Source of the DNA: Anaerosporobacter sp031551385
GTDB taxonomy: Bacteria > Bacillota > Clostridia > Lachnospirales > Lachnospiraceae
NCBI RefSeq assembly: GCF_031551385.1
Contig: NZ_JAVBNS010000133.1
Coordinates: 1-26,807, forward strand
Reading direction: 5' to 3'
Length of the DNA: 26,807 nt
Every line of letters starts with the position of its first letter. Positions within the stretch are counted from its first letter, which is position 1. The notes under the pieces are model-generated. The model ran no database searches. It saw only the letters and a program-made list of their open reading frames with translations, and was not told the origin of the DNA. Below, one piece after another: positions 14,924 through 23,328 of the stretch. Made by a program: the position numbers and the translations under genes.

Positions 14924-16318
14924 CTAAGCAAATCTTAGTTGCGCTTCGTCATGATTAATACTTATATTCGGTTTCCTTTCACCCTTCTTTAAATAAGGCA
15001 CATTCGATTCTACCAAAACTTTTGCTATTCCTGGACAAACACTATTTCCTATTCTCTTAGTTTGCTCTTGTACTGGAACTAACGACCAATCTTTATAGTG
15101 ATTAATTATATAATCTTTAGGAAATCCTTGCGCTAGCTTGCTTTCTTCTGGCTTTAGCATTCTTAGAAAAATATCTTTTATTATGTATTTTTCTCCTGCA
15201 ATATCAAATACAACGTTAACAAGTCCAAACCTATCCTTTGTCACTATTGTATCCAGTGGCATTTTTATGGAATGTCCATCAGTTTCACTACCATAGTATT
15301 TTATTAAAAACGCACTTACTAACCCAAAGTGTCCGGGCGAAGTAGTTATTGTATGAAGTGGTTCATCACACCTTTGCCCTGTTCCCGACTTATAGAACTT
15401 TGTTATAAAAGCTGTAACGAGTCCATACCTATTACTTGTATCAATCGTTTGGAGTGGTTCATCAAGATTCTGTCCTCTTACATCGCCTTTTCTGCTTTCT
15501 GAATGATACTGTATTAAAAATGCCATAGACTCCTTCTTAGGAACAATAAACGGCTTAGGATTATTGATAATAAATTTCTTTATACCATTTGCAATTCTGA
15601 TTTGAGTTTTCTCTGCTAATGGTTTCTTTCGTTCAAATATTGATTTACCCAAGTCTGTAAAATCAATATTCTTGCTTACCGGAATCCATTCTTGTAATCC
15701 GTTAACTCCACATTTACTATGTGTCGCTTCTGGCCATACAATAGGTTTGCTGTCACATCTAAATATACCAAACCATCTCCTCCTTGTTGTCGGAACTCCA
15801 TAATCAGCAGCAACAAGCTCTCTACTATCAAATTCATAGCCTAGCGATTTCATGGAATTAATGAACTTCTTGTAATCCTCACCTTTTCTTTCTTTTATTG
15901 GCTTGTTATTTTCGTCAAGTGGTCCCCAGTCTTGTATTTCTGCAACATTCTCCATAATTATTACTTCTGGTAGATTACCTGTTATATTAAGTATTTGTAC
16001 ACATAATCTGCGAACACCATAGGGAAGTATCCTTAAACCTTTTTCAACTGGTTTCCCTCCTTTAGCCCTACTATGTTGTGTACAATCTGGTGATGCCCAC
16101 ATAAGTTTTACGATATCATCTTGCTTTATTTGATTTTTGATACTTACCTTCATGATATCTTCTGTGTAATGATATGTATTTGGGTGATTCATCTCATGCA
16201 TCTTTATTGCTAATGGGTCATGGTTAATAGCAATATCAACTTGCCTTCCAAGTGCCATTTCTATTCCTACACTTGCACCGCCACCACCAGCAAAACAATC
16301 AATTATCAATTCTCTCAT
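14924..16318 (-). CDS. DNA cytosine-5 methyltransferase
   Basis: 464 aa with the C5-MTase motifs in order: motif I DCFAGGGGASVGIE (~7-20), motif IV SPDCTQHSRAKGG with the catalytic Cys in SPDC in place of the usual PPC, motif VI MENVAEIQDWG, motif VIII TTRRRWFGIF, and motifs IX-X ending IGNSVCPGIAKVL. The region between VIII and IX holds three internally similar blocks (LVTAFITKFYKSGTGQRCDE, LVSAFLIKYYGSETDGH and a preceding MAFLIQYHSESRKGD), likely the target-recognition part. No restriction enzyme is adjacent, so it probably protects phage DNA as an orphan methylase. The start lacks a clear ribosome site. Confidence 0.93.
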   Translation of the reverse strand: MRELIIDCFAGGGGASVGIEMALGRQVDIAINHDPLAIKMHEMNHPNTYHYTEDIMKVSIKNQIKQDDIVKLMWASPDCTQHSRAKGGKPVEKGLRILPYGVRRLCVQILNITGNLPEVIIMENVAEIQDWGPLDENNKPIKERKGEDYKKFINSMKSLGYEFDSRELVAADYGVPTTRRRWFGIFRCDSKPIVWPEATHSKCGVNGLQEWIPVSKNIDFTDLGKSIFERKKPLAEKTQIRIANGIKKFIINNPKPFIVPKKESMAFLIQYHSESRKGDVRGQNLDEPLQTIDTSNRYGLVTAFITKFYKSGTGQRCDEPLHTITTSPGHFGLVSAFLIKYYGSETDGHSIKMPLDTIVTKDRFGLVNVVFDIAGEKYIIKDIFLRMLKPEESKLAQGFPKDYIINHYKDWSLVPVQEQTKRIGNSVCPGIAKVLVESNVPYLKKGERKPNISINHDEAQLRFA

Positions 16319-16333
16319 TATCTGTACTTAGAG

Positions 16334-16359
16334 TAAAATGCATTTTATTGGTCGACCAA
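16334..16359. promoter_or_regulatory. two abutting perfect palindromes upstream of the cytosine methylase
   Basis: TAAAATGCATTTTA (16334-16347) is immediately followed by TTGGTCGACCAA (16348-16359). Both are perfect with no spacer, in the 61-bp gap before the methylase ATG, where no ribosome site is visible. Likely dimer-binding sites; autoregulation by the methylase or a phage regulator is inference. Confidence 0.5.
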
Positions 16360-16379
16360 ACCTCTTACTCCTTTCCTAC

Positions 16380-17150
16380 TTACTCAACATCATCTATATC
16401 CATACATTCATTCCAAATATCTGCCAACCCCTTCTTATTCTTCCACGTGTGAGACAGCTTAATTTCTGCATCAACATATTCTCTCATTTGTTCAGGATAT
16501 CTTTTCATGTTCTCGATTGCGTGTTGGTCACTCATGAACATACAGCCCATGCAACTGCACCGATTCAGATATTCATAACAGAAGTGTGGCTCTAGCTTTA
16601 AAGCCCTGCCTTGTTCAAACATCTTGCCTTTCTCGTAATCCAGACAAGGACGATACCAATGGCAAGTAAAGTCTGCAACGCGTTTTGTCTTTAATGTCGT
16701 GCCGTGATACTCTATCTCTGGTAATTTCGCTCTACTCCTACTTTCGTCCCTACGTTCTCCAGATACAAAGAGACATCTATTACCCAAGATATGCCTGTTG
16801 TTTCTAATCCATTTGTCAGTAATACCAGTTTTTAAATATGCAGTGCACCAACGGTTTTTCATGTCTGGCCATTTAAGTCTTTCCTCTAACAATAGTCCTA
16901 GGAATCCTTTTGGGTGTTCAAGTAAAATGGGAGTTACTCCAATAAATGCTGCCGTTCGGTAAAACATTTGTATATTTTCTGGGTACTCAAATCCAGTATC
17001 GCAATATAACAGAAATATCTTTCTCTTGTCAAATTCCTTTAGTGTCCAATAAAGTGCACCAGTACTATCTATTCCATTGCTGTAGCTTACAATTACACTT
17101 GTATAATCCGTCTGTACCCCTTCTGGTACTATAATATTTGTCTTTGCCAT
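16380..17150 (-). CDS. PP-loop enzyme, phosphoadenosine-phosphosulfate reductase-like
   Basis: 256 aa. An N-terminal adenylating PP-loop SYSNGIDSTGALYW (~22-35; the usual S-G-G-x-D-S has Asn for the first Gly), LYCDTGFEYPENIQMF, and the family's GERRDESRSRAK motif (~130). A Cys-rich C-terminal half follows (FTCHWYRPCLDY, HFCYEYLNRCSCMGCMFM), which could bind an Fe-S cluster or zinc. Phage members are labelled PAPS reductase, but the true substrate is usually unknown; DndC-like sulfur transfer or another nucleotide-activation reaction is possible. It sits between methylase genes, which suggests a DNA-modification role. A short hairpin (17186-17202) containing AGGAGG lies in its leader. Confidence 0.85.
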   Translation of the reverse strand: MAKTNIIVPEGVQTDYTSVIVSYSNGIDSTGALYWTLKEFDKRKIFLLYCDTGFEYPENIQMFYRTAAFIGVTPILLEHPKGFLGLLLEERLKWPDMKNRWCTAYLKTGITDKWIRNNRHILGNRCLFVSGERRDESRSRAKLPEIEYHGTTLKTKRVADFTCHWYRPCLDYEKGKMFEQGRALKLEPHFCYEYLNRCSCMGCMFMSDQHAIENMKRYPEQMREYVDAEIKLSHTWKNKKGLADIWNECMDIDDVE

Positions 17151-17218
17151 TTTCTTAGAAAGAAGCCGTGTACACTTTGCCCTGCAGGAGCTTCGACCTC
17201 CTTTCCTTAAATTAGCGT

Positions 17219-17533
17219 TTATTCCTTTACATAATCCACTATTTCAATTGCTACAATCATATCGTTAAGTTCGCTTGCATCTCCTTCAAATTCAAACTTG
17301 TCCCCGCTTTCATTTTTCAAAACAACAGAAAATAAGTCATAGTTTTCATCATATGCTAAGTCACAATCATTCTCTTCCTCTCCTTCTGAGGATTCAAAAT
17401 CGAAACTAAGGATATCACGTCCAAAACAATTGCCGTGTATATTTTGAAATATATGCCCTGCATAATCAAATTGTTGCAATGTCACTTTCACTTTGTGTAT
17501 CCCGTCAAAAATATTTAGATTATAATTTTCCAT
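17219..17533 (-). CDS. hypothetical acidic phage protein (possibly DUF5406)
   Basis: 104 aa, very acidic (ESSEGEEENDCDLAYDENYD). The N-terminal half (HKVKVTLQQFDYAGHIFQNI, GNCFGRDILSF) loosely recalls DUF5406-type phage proteins; this is from memory and weak. Predicted beta-rich and soluble. GAGGAG lies 8 nt before the ATG, so translation is well supported. Function unknown. Confidence 0.6.
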   Translation of the reverse strand: MENYNLNIFDGIHKVKVTLQQFDYAGHIFQNIHGNCFGRDILSFDFESSEGEEENDCDLAYDENYDLFSVVLKNESGDKFEFEGDASELNDMIVAIEIVDYVKE

Positions 17534-17600
17534 ACTCTCACTCCTCTATACGTTTTAATTATCTTTCTCTAAAGGGGTCGAAATCGATTCCTTTAAACTC

Positions 17601-18062
17601 CTAATTCACTAGATAAAAGCTCTTTATTATTCTCAATACCTCAAGCTCATATTGAATGTCGGAATACTTATTTCCATTTTCATAATCAAACTTTTTATTT
17701 CTAAGCACTGCATACATTTCACGATAAGACAATCCACCACGTTCTGCTAAACGTTCTAACGATTGGCCGTGATTTATGTGTGCTTGTTCCTCATGTGGAG
17801 CTATTACTTCCCATGGAATTGCATCACTTTTTTTCTTTGGTGTAGAAAATAATACAGGAAATTGTCTTTTCATCCTTTGTCCTGTAAGTTCTGCATAGTG
17901 TTTAAATATTTTGTTTATTACACACTCTTCACAGGACAAAGGATTTTCGCTCTCAAAGCACGCTCCGCAGCCATGAAAATCATCAGCTCCACCGTGTCTA
18001 TCTATCGAACACAACTCTTTTGGCACTGGTTCACTATCATAATCAATCATTTCAACTGTCAT
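17601..18062 (-). CDS. hypothetical phage protein with Cys-rich N-terminus
   Basis: 153 aa. The N-terminus has a cysteine cluster (ELCSID, HGCGACFESENPLSCEECVIN) suited to a metal site. A central block, PWEVIAPHEEQAHINHGQSL then ERLAERGGLSYREMYAVL, is a conserved motif I know from Clostridial phage early genes of unassigned function. GGAGGG precedes the ATG. Co-directional with the adenine methylase 29 bp upstream. Confidence 0.65.
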   Translation of the reverse strand: MTVEMIDYDSEPVPKELCSIDRHGGADDFHGCGACFESENPLSCEECVINKIFKHYAELTGQRMKRQFPVLFSTPKKKSDAIPWEVIAPHEEQAHINHGQSLERLAERGGLSYREMYAVLRNKKFDYENGNKYSDIQYELEVLRIIKSFYLVN

Positions 18063-18091
18063 ATTTTTATCCCTCCACTAATCTATTATTC

Positions 18092-18892
18092 TCAAAACAA
18101 ACTCAACTGCTTATACCCAACCTTCTCATAGTTGTACCAAACCGTTTCTATCCTTTTAGCTCCCATCTCCGCACAAGAGTTAAACTGTTCCTTGTTCCAG
18201 CCTTTCAAATATTCGTTATACAAATCCGATTCATATCCACTTATCATTATCTTAGCCTTAGATTCTACAGAAAATATCAATAACTCTTCATGTTCTTCAT
18301 CTGACATCTCATACAAATACTGTTCTCCTGTTCTTGTATCCAAAACATAAGGTGGATCAAGATACATAAATACATTCTCATAATCAAATCGTTTCATAAC
18401 TTCTAGTGCTGGTCTGTTTTCAATCTGCACTTTCCGTAGCCGTTCTGCAATTTGAAGTATTTTATCTGGTAGCTTGTACCAATCCCATAAAGCATACATG
18501 CTCTCTCGGCCCTGTACATCGTTCTTCCAGCCAACCTTACTCCCATTAGTACGGAAGCCATAACCTTGCCAACACTTTGTAAGAAACTGCAAAGCCTTTT
18601 CGAATGCTTCGTCATGCTGTGTCTCATATGTTTCATCATACACTTCTCGACTAAATGGAGTAGCTAACACCATTCTAGCCAAACGTTCAGGGTCTTCCCT
18701 AATACAATTAAACAGATTTACAACGTTGCCATCTAAGTCGTTTATCATCTCAATGTCGCTTGGCTCTTTAGAGAACAGAATAGCTCCGCTACCAAAGTAT
18801 GGCTCAAGGTATGTATGATGCTTTGGTATCATCGGTAGGATATGAGGTACTAAATTCCACTTACTACCTGGATACTTTAGAACTCGTTCCAT
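18092..18892 (-). CDS. DNA adenine-N6 methylase, D12 (Dam) class
   Basis: 266 aa from ATG 18892, chosen because relatives begin at the conserved MERVLKYPGSKW. The frame is open for 20 more codons upstream but only over the tail of the preceding gene. SAM-binding motif YLEPYFGSGAILF (~36-48), catalytic DPPY in MYLDPPYVLDTRTGEQY (~177), and GMxxSGY-like IMISGYESD. Its start overlaps the ASCH gene by 29 bp, implying coupling. Probably an orphan phage methylase that protects DNA or modulates transcription or packaging; the target site is not deducible (GATC is the common choice). Confidence 0.9.
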   Translation of the reverse strand: MERVLKYPGSKWNLVPHILPMIPKHHTYLEPYFGSGAILFSKEPSDIEMINDLDGNVVNLFNCIREDPERLARMVLATPFSREVYDETYETQHDEAFEKALQFLTKCWQGYGFRTNGSKVGWKNDVQGRESMYALWDWYKLPDKILQIAERLRKVQIENRPALEVMKRFDYENVFMYLDPPYVLDTRTGEQYLYEMSDEEHEELLIFSVESKAKIMISGYESDLYNEYLKGWNKEQFNSCAEMGAKRIETVWYNYEKVGYKQLSLF

Positions 18893-19622
18893 TTGAATCA
18901 CCAATCCTTTCAAACTCATACACCCATACCCACGGATTTGCGTTCCAACCATACTTTTCTAGTTGCTTTTTATCTACTGTTGAATCCCATATCATAGCAA
19001 ACTCTTCTTCATAACTCATATCGCAATGACAAATTGTGTTATGGCAATCTCCTTCTACATAGCACATGCTTTCATAATCTCGCATATACACCCTGTGCTC
19101 GTAAGGACATTTATACTCACAACCTTCATTTTCTATTTCTTCCTCTGTGATATCTTGTAATCTTTCATAACGAACACTTGTTACTTTTAAGAATATCCTT
19201 GCTGCTTCCTTTGGCATATGTATAGATGGTTTCCACTTCGGTTCAGGTACTACATCACCAACTATTTTTTTATTGTAATCGGCTTTATAAGCGTTCTTAT
19301 TGCCATTACGACATCTTGCAATACTTTCATCAAAATAGTTAGGACAAAACGTCTCACGTACATAAAGAACATCTCCTACTTTGTACTTCGGCTTTGGTTC
19401 GATATATCCAAGTAATTTATTCCAAGTAGAACCATCATCATTCCTACCATGTGTTACTCCTTCAATATCTTTCTGTATCTCTATTAGTCTAGTTCCATAC
19501 TTGTCAGTTCTAATCTTCATTTCCGTGTTTGAGTATTTATATTTGATTAATCTTCTGGTACAAGTCTTTCTTCCTTCTAGGATTGCTTGTACCATCTGTG
19601 TATTAAATAATATAGGTTTCAT
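18864..19622 (-). CDS. ASCH-domain phage protein
   Basis: 252 aa. The family signature is clear: KPILFNTQMVQAILEGRKTCTRR at the N-terminus, YKVGDVLYVRETFCP, then WKPSIHMPKEAARIFLKVTS, ERLQDITEEEIENEG and the closing YGWNANPWVWVYEFER. The ASCH fold resembles PUA domains and is proposed to bind RNA or modified nucleotides; phage copies often accompany methylases, as here, where it overlaps the adenine methylase gene. A Cys/His-rich insert (~170-205: CEYKCPYEH, GDCHNTICHCD) is noticeable. Biochemical role unknown. Confidence 0.85.
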   Translation of the reverse strand: MKPILFNTQMVQAILEGRKTCTRRLIKYKYSNTEMKIRTDKYGTRLIEIQKDIEGVTHGRNDDGSTWNKLLGYIEPKPKYKVGDVLYVRETFCPNYFDESIARCRNGNKNAYKADYNKKIVGDVVPEPKWKPSIHMPKEAARIFLKVTSVRYERLQDITEEEIENEGCEYKCPYEHRVYMRDYESMCYVEGDCHNTICHCDMSYEEEFAMIWDSTVDKKQLEKYGWNANPWVWVYEFERIGDSNGTSSKVSR

Positions 19623-19685
19623 TTATAGCTTCACCAAACCTTTCATTCACTTACCAATCTATTCATTCCTTTCCAATTGCCTTTT

Positions 19686-20384
19686 TCAACTATCTTTTTT
19701 CTGTTTTAATTTTTCTCCACATACTTTCAATGCATACATACATATAAAGTAACTTTGACTAATACTTTTTCCTGCATTCCACAACGAAGATTCATAGGCT
19801 TCTTCAAATTCTTGAAGCTTATCTGTATTATTTCTAAGAAAGGCTATCCATTCATATTCATCTGCATTTTTATAACATTCACCCACGAATTCAAGTAGAC
19901 TTTCAATTTCATACTCTCCAAAGCTATTTTCTTCAATAAAATCACGAATGTAAAAACTATCCGATCCATTTTTATCAACAAAATCTATTATTTTTTCTAT
20001 ATTTTCTTCTTCTACATCATATCTTTCCTCTAGCCTATCTTTAAACCATTTAACAATATCCTTCTCGCACTCACTATCATCAAAAGCATACAATGCTTTT
20101 TTGCTATCACTACACAACTTTTCCATCTGGTATCCGATATTATCGTATTCAAGGTTATGTACACTACCTGTCCAAGTCATGCTGTCAAAAGAAAATTGAC
20201 CATAATCACCATAAACAAACATATTGCAACTATCTCTATACAAACAGACTTTTTGATATTGACTATCTGGTTTTCTTAGCATCCAGAACGCTTTATTTTC
20301 ATCAATGATTTGTTCTGTTGCTTCCCACTCATCAAATCTCTTTTGATAATGTTCGAAACCAATAATCCTATCTTCTAATTTCAT
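19686..20384 (-). CDS. hypothetical phage protein
   Basis: 232 aa, acidic, no recognised motif. An aromatic-rich N-terminal half (WEATEQIIDENKAFWMLRK, MFVYGDYGQFSFDSMTW) is followed by a helical acidic C-terminal half (RLEERYDVEEENIEKIIDF, YEWIAFLRNNTDKLQEFEEA). No signal or membrane segment. GAAAGGTG precedes the ATG. The aromatic first half recalls unnamed phage early proteins, but I cannot name a family. Confidence 0.6.
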   Translation of the reverse strand: MKLEDRIIGFEHYQKRFDEWEATEQIIDENKAFWMLRKPDSQYQKVCLYRDSCNMFVYGDYGQFSFDSMTWTGSVHNLEYDNIGYQMEKLCSDSKKALYAFDDSECEKDIVKWFKDRLEERYDVEEENIEKIIDFVDKNGSDSFYIRDFIEENSFGEYEIESLLEFVGECYKNADEYEWIAFLRNNTDKLQEFEEAYESSLWNAGKSISQSYFICMYALKVCGEKLKQKKDS

Positions 20385-20450
20385 ATTTTCACACCTTTCT
20401 CAATCGCTCCTGCTCCATCAACCTTTGCTTAATTTGCTAATACCCTATCT

Positions 20451-20804
20451 TTACAAAACAATATGTTCTTCTGATATCACCTTAAAACAATGAGATTTAA
20501 TTTCTGCTTTCTCGTGAAACTCTTCCACTAATTCTGATAACTTTTCAGCAAACCATTGTATGTTTTCTTTAGATACTTCTTCATAGATATAATCATCACA
20601 ACCAGAATCATTACTATATGCCTCGTCAAGTTCTTCCATTATTCTATCTGGGTCTACATCTGTTCTAAGAGGTATAAGCTCACATTCCCCTACATAAAAG
20701 TCTTTTTCTCCACACCCTTTAGCTTCTTCTATCGCTTCCCCTCTTGTTTCAAAAAGAGCATTGCTCCACCAATCGCCATTTGTTTTATTCCATGTCCAAC
20801 TCAT
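20451..20804 (-). CDS. hypothetical small phage protein
   Basis: 117 aa from ATG 20804, set by TTAGGAGG 7 nt upstream, not the ATG eight codons earlier. Begins MSWTWNKTNGDWWSNALFET then RGEAIEEAK; the middle has DFYVGECELIPLRTDVDPDR and an acidic helical tail. It resembles short phage proteins that start with a Trp-rich strand and an EAI(E/A)EAK helix, but I cannot assign a function. Confidence 0.6.
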   Translation of the reverse strand: MSWTWNKTNGDWWSNALFETRGEAIEEAKGCGEKDFYVGECELIPLRTDVDPDRIMEELDEAYSNDSGCDDYIYEEVSKENIQWFAEKLSELVEEFHEKAEIKSHCFKVISEEHIVL

Positions 20805-20828
20805 TCCTCTACCTCCTAACCTATCCAT

Positions 20829-21104
20829 TTAGGTTGTCTCGTGTTTACATATATCAGATGGATTCTTCATTTCCTTAAGTATTATTTCAAAGTCTTGCTC
20901 TGTCATATTATGTGGTAGAAAATAATCTTTAATAGCTTGTATGTCTCTAACATAATTCATTAAAACCTCTTTGGCTTCTTCTTTGGCTTTCTCCATACAT
21001 AGATTAATATAGTCTTCTTCTGTCATGTTGTAATCTGTAATGCAACCCGTAACCGTCGAATGTCTACACAATAAACCGTTTGGTTGTCTTGCTATAAAAC
21101 TCAT
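20829..21104 (-). CDS. hypothetical small phage protein
   Basis: 91 aa. The start MSFIARQPNGLLCRHSTV and NMTEEDYINLCMEKAKEEAK are features I recognise from recurrent Clostridial/Lachnospiraceae phage early proteins of unknown role. A second similar helix unit follows (NMTEQDFEIILKEM), hinting at an internal repeat of N-M-T-E-x-D. AGGAGA lies before the ATG. Confidence 0.65.
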   Translation of the reverse strand: MSFIARQPNGLLCRHSTVTGCITDYNMTEEDYINLCMEKAKEEAKEVLMNYVRDIQAIKDYFLPHNMTEQDFEIILKEMKNPSDICKHETT

Positions 21105-21137
21105 GCCGCGCTCTCCTTTAATCTATCCTTCAGCTAG

Positions 21138-21371
21138 CTACTCTTCATGGGAATTCGTTTCCTTTACATTATTATCAATAACCTCTGTTACCTCTAACAA
21201 CATATTTTTGCATAAATCAAAATTATATTTCTTATACAACTCATGCGATTCATTTACTAATGCTTGAAATTCTTCATCATTCTTAGAATCTTTGTACTTC
21301 AAATAAAATTTATATACATCACAGAAGATGCCCTTAACATCTTCTGCCGTTGGATTGTTTTGTCTTTGCAT
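21138..21371 (-). CDS. hypothetical small phage protein
   Basis: 77 aa, predicted all-helical and charged (VKGIFCDVYKFYLKYKDSKN, ALVNESHELYKKYNFDLCKN). GAGGT lies 7 nt before the ATG and it starts 11 bp past the helicase stop, so it is co-transcribed with the helicase. Family not recognised; a small accessory in the replication block. Confidence 0.6.
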   Translation of the reverse strand: MQRQNNPTAEDVKGIFCDVYKFYLKYKDSKNDEEFQALVNESHELYKKYNFDLCKNMLLEVTEVIDNNVKETNSHEE

Positions 21372-21382
21372 AATTGATACCT

Positions 21383-23275
21383 CTAATTAAATGGAAGTTC
21401 TTCTTGCTTAAATTCATCTATTTTTACAAACCCATGCTCATCTGTTTCCATCTTTTCCTCTTCATCATCAGGAAGTTTAATAACATAGCATCTATGTGTC
21501 TTCCCTGCAATGCTTTTTCCTTTGCCTGTGCCTATAACTAAACCGTTACGTTCCCCCCATTGTGTAAATGCCTTTGGCGAAAAGTTATGTTTTTCACTTA
21601 AAGAGCGAAACACTATGCCAATAATATATACATATCCATTTTCTTTCTTCCCCCATACCTCACCCTTGAAATTGCCCCTATCGTCACTTGGAACAAATTT
21701 ATTAATATTTACTTGGACTTCATCAAGTATTTTTTGATACGCCCTTGTGTGTTCCGATATTTCAGACTTATCTTTTAACATTGCCGCACAACTATTTATA
21801 TCTAGTTTTATTCCATCTTTAAAAATTAACTTTTCTGCTAAAAAATCTGCAGTAAGCAAAATTGACATAGATATTACTTGTTTGTCTTCATTTTTAATTC
21901 CAGCCTTTGCATTTATTTCAAGTAATTTCTGCTGATACCACTGTTGAAATTCTTCTATTCTATCAAAACCAATTTTTTGAATTTCATCTATAAATACCTT
22001 TCCTGCGAACCCATAATTACTTCTAAGTATATTTGCGGTCTCTCTTCCTTCTTCTGTATTAAATATTTGTCCATCTTCCATTTCAACATCAATGATACGG
22101 TTAATCGCTCCACCTTTCATGTTTTCATCAACCAGTGGTCTTTCTAGACCTGTAAGAATTGCGTTTTTCCATGTATGCTGTTCATTGAGTGTTAACTTTT
22201 GATTAGAACGGTCACGACCTTTTCCGTTCGTAAGCATGTATATAATTTCAGAAAATTTATTACCTTCCTTATCTTGAATCTTTGACAAATCATCTAGCAT
22301 TAAAGGGAGATTATTAAGTATTCCATCTCTTACTTCTAGTGCCGTCCTTGATGCATCAGGATCCGTGATATATGCTCCAACTTCGGGTTTGCCCCAAATA
22401 CTTGCAGCAACCATAAGGGCAACCGTTTTCCCCTTTCCTGTATCTCCCCATAAGTTCACAATGAATGGTAATGCCCCTAATGGCTTAATTAAGACACTCG
22501 CAAGAGATGCCGCAATATAAACTAATACTTCAATTCTTTTCTTCGCTCTTGCTCTTTTTACTATGCCTAACCATTTTTCATAATCACCATAATCCGTAAT
22601 ACAATCAACTAAATTTCTAAAATCATTTGCCCCATCAAACTCAATGTTTCCATAGTAAGGAACAAAATTATCATTAATCCAGCCTAGTTTTGTTGTTGAT
22701 TGTTGAATTGGAATCAAATCTCTATTTGCGAAATCAATCTCAGATAAATAATTGACAAGATATCTAGCAGTTTCAGAAGTTACCGAAACACCATACTTAC
22801 TTAGTGAGACAATTTTACTAGCACTTGATATCGTTTCTTTCTCAACAATCAAGTCTTGCCACCCTCTTGGACCAAGAAAACTAAGCTGAATTTTTTCTAC
22901 TCCACTTTCAACATTAAGAAATTTCTTAGTTATGAGAATTGGGTGATAGCAAGCTAATACTTCAAGTCCAATCGCATTGAATCCTGTAATACCATTCTCA
23001 TTCGCAATCCAATTTCCACATCGAAGATTTATGCCATGCTCATTAGAAAAGTCTGTGTAATTTGCATTGTATGCTTGATTGATATTATCTAATTGTGTTT
23101 TCTTGAAGATGTTGATTAACTTGTCAAATTCCTTCTTGATGCTTAACTGCTTTGCTCGTGCAGATAAGCGAGATATGGACAATTCTCTGTCCAGTTCATC
23201 ACTAATCGAAAATATCTCAGATAAAAGCTCCTTGCTTAGTATTTTTTCTTGTGTTAGTGTTTGTATTTCCTCCAA
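21383..23275 (-). CDS. DUF927-family phage replicative helicase/ATPase
   Basis: About 630 aa. A stop codon just upstream limits the start to GTG 23284 or TTG 23275; TTG has GAGG at 8-nt spacing, whereas the GTG lies inside that site. The DUF927 superfamily-II-like core spans ~85-420: GNWIANENGIT, STTKLGWIND, Walker A in WGDTGKGKTVAL (~280), DPDASRTALEVRDG, and Walker B LPLMLDDLSK. A C-terminal winged-helix-like tail (~500-600; FSPKAFTQWGERNGLV) follows. It probably unwinds DNA at the phage fork with the CHC2 primase encoded just upstream. The last six residues, EELPFN, are identical to the SSB tail. Confidence 0.88.
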   Translation of the reverse strand: MEEIQTLTQEKILSKELLSEIFSISDELDRELSISRLSARAKQLSIKKEFDKLINIFKKTQLDNINQAYNANYTDFSNEHGINLRCGNWIANENGITGFNAIGLEVLACYHPILITKKFLNVESGVEKIQLSFLGPRGWQDLIVEKETISSASKIVSLSKYGVSVTSETARYLVNYLSEIDFANRDLIPIQQSTTKLGWINDNFVPYYGNIEFDGANDFRNLVDCITDYGDYEKWLGIVKRARAKKRIEVLVYIAASLASVLIKPLGALPFIVNLWGDTGKGKTVALMVAASIWGKPEVGAYITDPDASRTALEVRDGILNNLPLMLDDLSKIQDKEGNKFSEIIYMLTNGKGRDRSNQKLTLNEQHTWKNAILTGLERPLVDENMKGGAINRIIDVEMEDGQIFNTEEGRETANILRSNYGFAGKVFIDEIQKIGFDRIEEFQQWYQQKLLEINAKAGIKNEDKQVISMSILLTADFLAEKLIFKDGIKLDINSCAAMLKDKSEISEHTRAYQKILDEVQVNINKFVPSDDRGNFKGEVWGKKENGYVYIIGIVFRSLSEKHNFSPKAFTQWGERNGLVIGTGKGKSIAGKTHRCYVIKLPDDEEEKMETDEHGFVKIDEFKQEELPFN

Positions 23276-23328
23276 TGCCTTCACCTCTTGTCAGTAGATT
23301 CTAAAATAAAATCATTTACCCTCCACAC

